DNA from: Chloroflexota bacterium
GTDB taxonomy: Bacteria; Chloroflexota; UBA6077; JACCZL01
Direction of reading: 5' to 3'
Assembly (NCBI GenBank): GCA_020845495.1
Contig: JADLFM010000025.1
Location: 1-10,701, forward strand
Length of the DNA: 10,701 bases
Below the pieces are notes generated by a model that did not search any database, was not told where the DNA came from, and was given only the letters and a program-made list of their open reading frames with translations. The position numbers were made by a program, and so were the translations under genes. Positions 6,663 to 10,701 of this stretch are shown one piece after another; the first letter of the stretch is position 1, and each line of letters starts with the position of its first letter.

Positions 6663-9002
6663 TCACTGGGTGCTCGGCGCGTTCATGCGGGCGAACTGGG
6701 CGGCAAGTGAGTTGCCCTGGCTCTGGAGACGTGCCATGGTCGTCTCCAGCACCGCGAACTTCCGATTGAGCTGGTCTTCCTTGTCCGATAGCCGCCGCTC
6801 CATCGCGGCGACCCGATCTGCCAGCGCCTTGGACTGAGAGTCATCCGCTTCCTTCCGGCTCGCGAAGAACCCATCCGGCCCGAGCAGTTTGTCGGTGAAG
6901 TCGCTCAGCTTGACGCCGATGCCCTTATTCGTCACTGACACGCTGAAGGTGTCTTCAGCACCGACCGTCACGCTGGCGGGGATCGTCAGCTTGAGGCCGG
7001 GGATCAGTGAATAGTTGTCCTGCCCGGGCGTCACCTGCCCGTCTGCCGTCCAGATCGTCTGGCCGCTGGTGGTCACGAACCAGGCATGCGCCTTGTTCGT
7101 CGCATCATCAACCTTGACATGGTAGGTGCCGTCCTCGTGGATCCGAGGCGTCCCGCTGACCCCTGTCACGTTCGTGCCGGTCGGCGCGCCAAGCGACGCC
7201 GAGAAGCTCGCCAGCACCTGCTCGACGGCCTGGGGGTTGTCGGCGATGGCGGCCGTCAGCCTGGCTTGATCGAGTTGGATGCGGTTGGTCGAGCCGATAC
7301 TGCTGCCGACCGCGCCGAAGCTCACGCCGATCGACATCAGGTTCGTGTACTTGCCGGCCGCTCCAACTGCAAACCCGGTGACCATCGAGCGGAGTTGCTG
7401 CTGGAGGCCCGTAATGCCAGTATCGCCGGTCAGCAACGCCGCCTGCTTCTTGTCAGTATCGTACTTCGTCAGATCCTCGATCTGCTGCATGATGCTGTTG
7501 AATTGATCGACGAAGCCCTTGACGCTGTCGATGGTCGCCTGGGGGTTCTGCGCGACGGTGACGGTCACCGGCGACGCGCTCACCGACTTCAGGTCGAAGG
7601 TGACGCCGGGTAGGTAGCCGGTGACCGAGTTCGTCGCGCTGCTCAACGGGGCGCCGCCGTTCACCGAATCGATGCTGAAGATGGCGTTCTGCCCGAGCGA
7701 TTGCTGCGCACCGAGTAGCCCGGTGGCGGTCAGGAAGTTTCCCTGGACGTCCTCGAGTGTCATGATGCGGGCACCGGTCTGGGACGCCGAGAGCCGGATC
7801 CGGTCCTGAACTGGATCGTACATCGCGCTCACGCCAGCACTCGATGCGTTGATCCGGTTCAGCACGGTGGCGATCGTGTCCGAGCTCTTGTAGGCGATGT
7901 TCACCCCGTTGAGCTTGAACGCGCCGTTGCCCGATCCGTCCAGGCCGGCGATCGGCGTCGTCAGCCGTGCGCTCGCCAGCGAGTCACCGACACTGCTCAT
8001 CCCCAGGTTAGTCGTACTGACGGCTCGGTCGGTGCCATTCTGGGTCGTTCCAGCGGCAAGCCCGGTGCCGACGCCGGCCGCACTGACGTCGATGGCCTGT
8101 TGTGAGCCGGCCGTCTTCTGAACCAGGGTGATCGTCCCGTCCACCTGGGCCTGAGCGGTGACGGTGTTCGCGCTGTTTCCGTTGATTGCGCTAGCGATAA
8201 ACTGGGCATTCTGCGACGCATCGAACCCGGCGTTCGACTGCGAGATCGCCGTGGTGACGCCGTTGATGGTCACACTCGTGTTCAGAGCTCCGGCGACTGC
8301 TGAGGCGCCGCTGTTCGTCGTCGCGGCGGTGTAGCCGGAGATGACGGCATCAGACAGGTTGAGCAAGCGCAGCACGTTGCTCGTATCCGCAAGCGAGCCA
8401 AGCTGAAGACCTTGCCCAGGGTTTGCCAACAACTGAACACGGTTGTTCGGCCGCCCATCGGCATCCGGCACCAGGGTCGCCGTCACGCCGGCGCCGGACC
8501 CGTTTATGGCGGTGATGACGTCGTTCAGCGTGGTGGTGTCGTTGACGGTCATGCTCTTGCCGTTGATGGAGAACGTGCCAGTGGTGAGGGCGTAGCGGAA
8601 CCCGGCGCTCCCCAGCGGCGCGTTCGGATCGACGACGGAGCCGAGCGGTGCGGCACTCGTGATCCGCGTTGAGGTCGCAAGCTGGCTGACGGTCACCTTG
8701 AACGAGCCGTTGACCGCATCGGCGGAGGCGGTCGCCGTCAGGACGGCCGGCATCGTGCTGGGTGTGTCAGTGGTGGCGGATTTGGCATTGATCGTGGAGC
8801 GGTCGGCGAGGTTCTTGAGCACCGTCTGAAGCCCTGCCATGTAGCTCTTGAGCGAGCCAACGGCCTTGGCACGGGTGTTCAGGTCGGACTGCTGCTTCTG
8901 CAACTGCAAGAGCGGTTGTCGCTCGATCGACATCAACTGGTCGATGATCGACTTGGTATCGAGGCCCGATGAAAGCCCGCCAATCGAGAAGGTGCTCGCC
9001 AT
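6663..9002 (-). CDS. fliD: flagellar filament cap protein FliD (hook-associated protein 2), enlarged
   Basis: FliD caps the growing filament outside the cell and guides flagellin assembly. The N-terminus is typical: FSIGGLSSGLDTKSIIDQLM (5-24), then a heptad-like helix to about 70. Residues 142-195, 240-310 and 358-412 look like three beta modules of the flagellin_IN kind (GTFSINGKSM, TSVTINGVTT, GAFKLNGVNI). The C-terminal domain runs from about 460, with VKGFVDQFNSIMQQIEDLTKY (494-514, first and last parts helical) and IGVSFGAVGS near 558. An extra beta-rich stretch of about 90 residues (605-695) separates VEQVLASF from the usual GIGVKLSDFTDKLLGPDG. It ends in a charged coiled coil (716-775). 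At 779 residues it is well above the roughly 450-500 common for the family. AGAGGAG (minus strand, 9018-9012) is a good ribosome site nine bases before the ATG. It follows flaG and is probably co-transcribed with it. Confidence 0.95.
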   Translation of the reverse strand: MASTFSIGGLSSGLDTKSIIDQLMSIERQPLLQLQKQQSDLNTRAKAVGSLKSYMAGLQTVLKNLADRSTINAKSATTDTPSTMPAVLTATASADAVNGSFKVTVSQLATSTRITSAAPLGSVVDPNAPLGSAGFRYALTTGTFSINGKSMTVNDTTTLNDVITAINGSGAGVTATLVPDADGRPNNRVQLLANPGQGLQLGSLADTSNVLRLLNLSDAVISGYTAATTNSGASAVAGALNTSVTINGVTTAISQSNAGFDASQNAQFIASAINGNSANTVTAQAQVDGTITLVQKTAGSQQAIDVSAAGVGTGLAAGTTQNGTDRAVSTTNLGMSSVGDSLASARLTTPIAGLDGSGNGAFKLNGVNIAYKSSDTIATVLNRINASSAGVSAMYDPVQDRIRLSASQTGARIMTLEDVQGNFLTATGLLGAQQSLGQNAIFSIDSVNGGAPLSSATNSVTGYLPGVTFDLKSVSASPVTVTVAQNPQATIDSVKGFVDQFNSIMQQIEDLTKYDTDKKQAALLTGDTGITGLQQQLRSMVTGFAVGAAGKYTNLMSIGVSFGAVGSSIGSTNRIQLDQARLTAAIADNPQAVEQVLASFSASLGAPTGTNVTGVSGTPRIHEDGTYHVKVDDATNKAHAWFVTTSGQTIWTADGQVTPGQDNYSLIPGLKLTIPASVTVGAEDTFSVSVTNKGIGVKLSDFTDKLLGPDGFFASRKEADDSQSKALADRVAAMERRLSDKEDQLNRKFAVLETTMARLQSQGNSLAAQFARMNAPSTQ

Positions 9003-9019
9003 GTCAGCCTGCTCCTCTA

Positions 9020-9042
9020 CCGGCCGCCGCGCGAACGGCCGG
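9020..9042 (-). repeat. hairpin abutting the fliD ribosome binding site
   Basis: CCGGCCG (9020-9026) pairs perfectly with CGGCCGG (9036-9042) around a 9-nt loop. In the minus-strand mRNA it ends one base before the fliD Shine-Dalgarno (9018-9012). A fold at this spot could limit or expose ribosome access, or protect a processed 5' end. Inference from position only. Confidence 0.4.
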
Positions 9043-9072
9043 CCACTCCCTACTCAGTGCCACGCTGCCAAA

Positions 9073-9099
9073 GCCTGTGCTAAAGACCTGCGCACAGGC
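9073..9099 (-). terminator. terminator-like hairpin between flaG and fliD
   Basis: A perfect 8-bp inverted repeat (GCCTGTGC at 9073-9080, GCACAGGC at 9092-9099) with an 11-nt loop lies in the 214 bases between flaG and fliD. Read in the direction of the genes the stem is followed by TTTGG, a weak T-tract. No sigma-28 type promoter is seen downstream of it, so it may act as a partial terminator that lowers fliD output relative to flaG. Confidence 0.4.
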
Positions 9100-9167
9100 C
9101 TGTTCGAGTCGGATTCGTGCGGCGTCGCTCGGGACGCGCTGCTGTGATGCGTGCTGTCCGGCCGCCT

Positions 9168-9184
9168 CATGCTCGAGCATGCTC
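9168..9184. repeat. overlapping palindromes after flaG
   Basis: CATGCTCGAGCATG (9168-9181) is a perfect 14-bp palindrome and overlaps a second one, GAGCATGCTC (9175-9184). They start 33 bases past the flaG stop. They could be a protein-binding site or part of the structured flaG-fliD spacer. No specific regulator can be named. Confidence 0.35.
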
Positions 9185-9216
9185 GGCTTGCCCCTGCCAC
9201 ACATCACTGGATCGGC

Positions 9217-9645
9217 CTAGACGTAGCGATCGATCGCGCCGGCCAGGTTGTCGGACGGCATCGCCAGCCGGCTTGTCTGCCCCGTCCCCAATCCGCTGGC
9301 CGCGCCGCCCGCGCCGCGCCGGGCGAGCACTTGCAGTTCCTCCGCGATCCGCTGCACCCGCTCCGGCGGGATCTCGCGGATCACCTCGTCGGTTCGAGCA
9401 TCGACGATCTTGATGCTCACTTGCTGCGTCTTCTCGTTGAACGCGAAGTGCGCGTAGGATGGGGGGTACGGCCCTCCGGTCGCGCGGGCAGCAGCTCGAT
9501 CGGATGAGACCGGGTGCCCCGGCGGCTCGGCCATGCCGGCCGGCCCATCCAGCCAGCGCGTGGAGGCGGCCCGATCGACGGCACCTGCCCGCCCGGCACG
9601 GCCGGGCTCCGGCCCTGGCGTCCGCGTGACAGTCGGCTCGTTCAT
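9217..9645 (-). CDS. flaG: FlaG family flagellar protein
   Basis: This small 142-residue protein has the FlaG core at about 66-108: HFAFNEKTQQVSIKIVDARTDEVIREIPPE, broken here as FAFNEKTQQV then SIKIVDARTD then EVIREIPPER. The signature is the vD.xTxEVIRxIPPE pattern. Family members are usually encoded beside fliC and fliD, as here, and are linked to filament length, though the molecular role is not settled. Residues 1-60 and 110-130 are low-complexity and Pro/Gly/Ala/Arg-rich, longer than in most family members. The ATG at 9645 has GAGGA only at about 13 bases, so the start is uncertain; Met38 is an alternative without a better ribosome site. It is the first gene of the minus-strand flaG-fliD unit, behind a sigma-28 type promoter at 9743-9717. 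Confidence 0.88.
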   Translation of the reverse strand: MNEPTVTRTPGPEPGRAGRAGAVDRAASTRWLDGPAGMAEPPGHPVSSDRAAARATGGPYPPSYAHFAFNEKTQQVSIKIVDARTDEVIREIPPERVQRIAEELQVLARRGAGGAASGLGTGQTSRLAMPSDNLAGAIDRYV

Positions 9646-9716
9646 GACGATGTCCCGTTCCTCGATCGCAGCCTGCCGACGGCAAGCGCCGCATCAAAGT
9701 CTCGTATCCATCGTCA

Positions 9717-9743
9717 TCATCGACCGGTCGGGCGAGAAGTTTA
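9717..9743 (-). promoter_or_regulatory. sigma-28 (FliA/SigD) type promoter for flaG-fliD
   Basis: On the minus strand TAAA (9743-9740), exactly 15 bases, then GTCGATGA (9724-9717) matches the sigma-28 pattern TAAA-N15-GCCGATAA in 4 of 4 and 6 of 8 positions. The start of transcription would be near 9709, giving a leader of about 60 bases to the flaG ATG. The site resembles the flagellin promoter across the intergenic region (shared TAAAC-x-TCT and CGATGATG). Confidence 0.65.
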
Positions 9744-9935
9744 GCTTTCACCACGACGACATTTCCGGACTGGCATCCGGCGGAGCATCCGGGGCAAGTG
9801 TCTTGGCAAAGCGTCGATCCACGTGAAGGGGGCTCGTAGCGGCGCGTCGTCGCAGTGCCCAATGAGTGGGCGCCGTCGCCAACCGGTCTGTCACCCCAAA
9901 ACGTCGCCAGCCACGATGAGGTGACGGCAGGGCGC

Positions 9936-9964
9936 TTCCAGGTTTGCGGACGTGAAACCTGGAA
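9936..9964. promoter_or_regulatory. perfect 10-bp dyad between the two flagellar promoters
   Basis: TTCCAGGTTT (9936-9945) and AAACCTGGAA (9955-9964) are exact reverse complements around the 9 bases GCGGACGTG. No annotated gene ends here and no T-tract follows on either strand, so a terminator for a known gene is unlikely. It lies about 190 bases from the flaG promoter and 110 from the flagellin promoter. An operator for a dimeric regulator is the simplest reading; an end of an unseen small RNA is another. Confidence 0.5.
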
Positions 9965-10076
9965 TCAGTCCACCCACAGCCTCGCGGGAGTTGTCCCGTT
10001 TGCCGCACTCAGCCGTTTACGCCGCGCCATCATGAATCAGGACGCTTTCTGCCGCGAAATTGGCTCTCAATAGCCC

Positions 10077-10103
10077 TAAACATCTGACCACGCCTGCCGA
10101 TGA
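10077..10103 (+). promoter_or_regulatory. fliC: sigma-28 (FliA/SigD) type promoter for flagellin
   Basis: TAAA (10077-10080), exactly 15 bases, then GCCGATGA (10096-10103) matches TAAA-N15-GCCGATAA in 4 of 4 and 7 of 8 positions. Sigma-28 drives flagellin genes in many bacteria, and this site is 105 bases upstream of the flagellin GTG in the right orientation. Transcription would begin near 10110. Confidence 0.8.
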
Positions 10104-10107
10104 TGGT

Positions 10108-10170
10108 GGTGTGCGGAACGCCAGATACCAAGGCGGCGCACCGACGGGCCGCGAGAAGCGTCTCCCGGCC
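10108..10170 (+). promoter_or_regulatory. structured 5' leader of the flagellin mRNA (two hairpins)
   Basis: Hairpin one pairs GGTGTGC (10108-10114) with GCGCACC (10136-10142, one G-U pair) and continues inside as CGCC (10119-10122) with GGCG (10132-10135). Hairpin two pairs GGCCG (10147-10151) with CGGCC (10166-10170), then across one C-C mismatch GAGA (10153-10156) with TCTC (10161-10164) and an AGCG tetraloop. Both lie before the Shine-Dalgarno. If transcription starts after 10110 the first stem loses a pair or two. Stabilising or regulatory leaders are known for other flagellin mRNAs; the function here is inferred. Confidence 0.5.
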
Positions 10171-10191
10171 AGCATGGAAGCAAGCAACGCA

Positions 10192-10201
10192 ACAGGGAGG
10201 T
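10192..10201 (+). promoter_or_regulatory. flagellin ribosome binding site resembling a CsrA site
   Basis: ACAGGGAGGT contains GGGAGG (10195-10200), eight bases before the GTG at 10209, which decides that GTG as the start. The same bases match the ACARGGANGU core of the CsrA recognition consensus. In Bacillus subtilis CsrA represses flagellin by binding over the Shine-Dalgarno. Any strong AGG-rich site partly matches this consensus, and no csrA or fliW is in the window. Confidence 0.6.
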
Positions 10202-10208
10202 TCTCACC

Positions 10209-10701
10209 GTGCGCATCAACACCAACATCCCGGCGGTCAATACCCAGCGCAACCTGAGCGCAACCGGCACGGCGCTCGCCAGGAGCGTCGAGCGGCTATC
10301 GAGCGGCCTGCGTATCAACCGCGCGGCGGATGACGCGGCCGGCCTGACGATCAGCGAGAAGCTGCGCGGGCAGGTCCGGGGCTTGAACCAGGCCGTCCGT
10401 AACGCCCAGGACGGCATCTCGATGATCCAGACCGCTGAGGGCGGGCTGAATGAAGCGCACTCGATCCTTCAGCGCATGCGTGAGCTCTCCATCCAGGCAT
10501 CGAATGACACCCTGACGGACAGCGATCGCGCGGCCATCTCGGCCGAGTTGACCTCGCTCAATACCGAGATCGACCGGATCGCCAACACCACCGAGTTCAA
10601 CACCCAGAAGCTCTTGAACGGCTCGCTCAAGACGGTCGTCGCCGCCGCCTCGGGTGTGGTAGACGGCAAGGCGCTCGCCACCTCTGGCACGGTCGTCTCC
10701 A
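10209..10701 (+). CDS. fliC: flagellin, N-terminal part (cut by the window end)
   Basis: This is the filament subunit, secreted by the flagellar type III system. The visible 164 residues begin, from GTG, RINTNIPAVNTQRNL, then LSSGLRINRAADDAAGLTIS (30-49) and NAQDGISMIQTAEGGLNEA (65-83), all hallmarks of the D0/D1 helices. LQRMRELSIQ (88-97) and the segment ending EFNTQKLLNG (129-138) complete the conserved D1 helix. The variable region begins near 139. The GTG start is fixed by GGGAGG at 10195-10200 and by the family N-terminus; no ATG is in a sensible place. The promoter at 10077-10103 is of the sigma-28 type. The gene continues past the window, so the C-terminal D0/D1 part is unseen. Confidence 0.97.
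   Translation, partial: MRINTNIPAVNTQRNLSATGTALARSVERLSSGLRINRAADDAAGLTISEKLRGQVRGLNQAVRNAQDGISMIQTAEGGLNEAHSILQRMRELSIQASNDTLTDSDRAAISAELTSLNTEIDRIANTTEFNTQKLLNGSLKTVVAAASGVVDGKALATSGTVVS

Larger units (their letters stand above)
9646..10208. other. divergent regulatory region between flaG and flagellin
   Basis: This 563-base stretch holds no recognisable gene. It contains two outward-facing sigma-28 type promoters (9743-9717 minus, 10077-10103 plus), a perfect 10-bp dyad at 9936-9964 between them, and the structured flagellin leader at 10108-10200. The open frames across it have low-complexity shadow-like translations and no ribosome sites that stand out. Confidence 0.7.

Noticed and set aside
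7086..7613. Plus-strand 175-codon open frame opposite fliD
   Set aside because: Antisense to FliD coding sequence, no known motif.
9855..10073. 72-codon plus-strand frame in the flaG-fliC intergenic region
   Set aside because: No ribosome site or family resemblance; spans the dyad and ends four bases before the flagellin promoter, so more likely non-coding.
1..10701. CRISPR arrays, tRNA or rRNA genes, insertion sequences
   Set aside because: No regularly spaced repeats, tRNA cloverleaf, rRNA or transposase sequence was seen on either strand.

Overview
The window is GC-rich bacterial DNA with long antisense ORF shadows. It looks like a chromosomal stretch from a flagellated, probably thermophilic or deep-branching lineage. 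Chloroflexota of the Thermomicrobia/Sphaerobacter kind is my best guess, based on composition, the gene mixture and GTG/SD usage. That is an inference, because no rRNA or marker gene is present to prove it.

Layout. 1-166: no gene, but a large inverted repeat. 167-3292 (-): a 1041-residue protein with TPR-type repeats and a C-terminal CHAT (caspase-like) protease domain, possibly read from a leaderless transcript. 3431-4444 (+): a soluble histidine kinase with no recognisable sensor domain; three hairpins lie in its first 100 bases. 4445-4759: a hairpin just after the kinase stop, then a 24-codon upstream ORF whose stop overlaps the next start. 4760-5551 (+): an HD-GYP cyclic-di-GMP phosphodiesterase with a coiled-coil N-terminus. 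5661-6596 (+): a 2-dehydropantoate 2-reductase (PanE/ApbA family) with altered substrate-binding positions. 6663-9002 (-): an unusually long filament cap protein FliD. 9217-9645 (-): FlaG. 10209-10701 (+, cut by the window end): flagellin, with a GTG start.

How they work together. The right third is a late flagellar module: flaG-fliD and fliC diverge from a 563-base intergenic region. Each side carries a sigma-28 type promoter (TAAA-N15-GYCGATGA), and the two are close copies of each other. A perfect 10-bp dyad lies between them, and the flagellin leader can fold into two hairpins just ahead of a Shine-Dalgarno that resembles a CsrA site. The kinase and the HD-GYP enzyme are both cytoplasmic-looking, coiled-coil-led signalling proteins encoded in the same direction, and share an LRAxYR element about 20 residues before the catalytic histidine region. 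A link from c-di-GMP turnover to the motility genes is plausible but only inferred. The CHAT protein and the reductase have no visible partner here.
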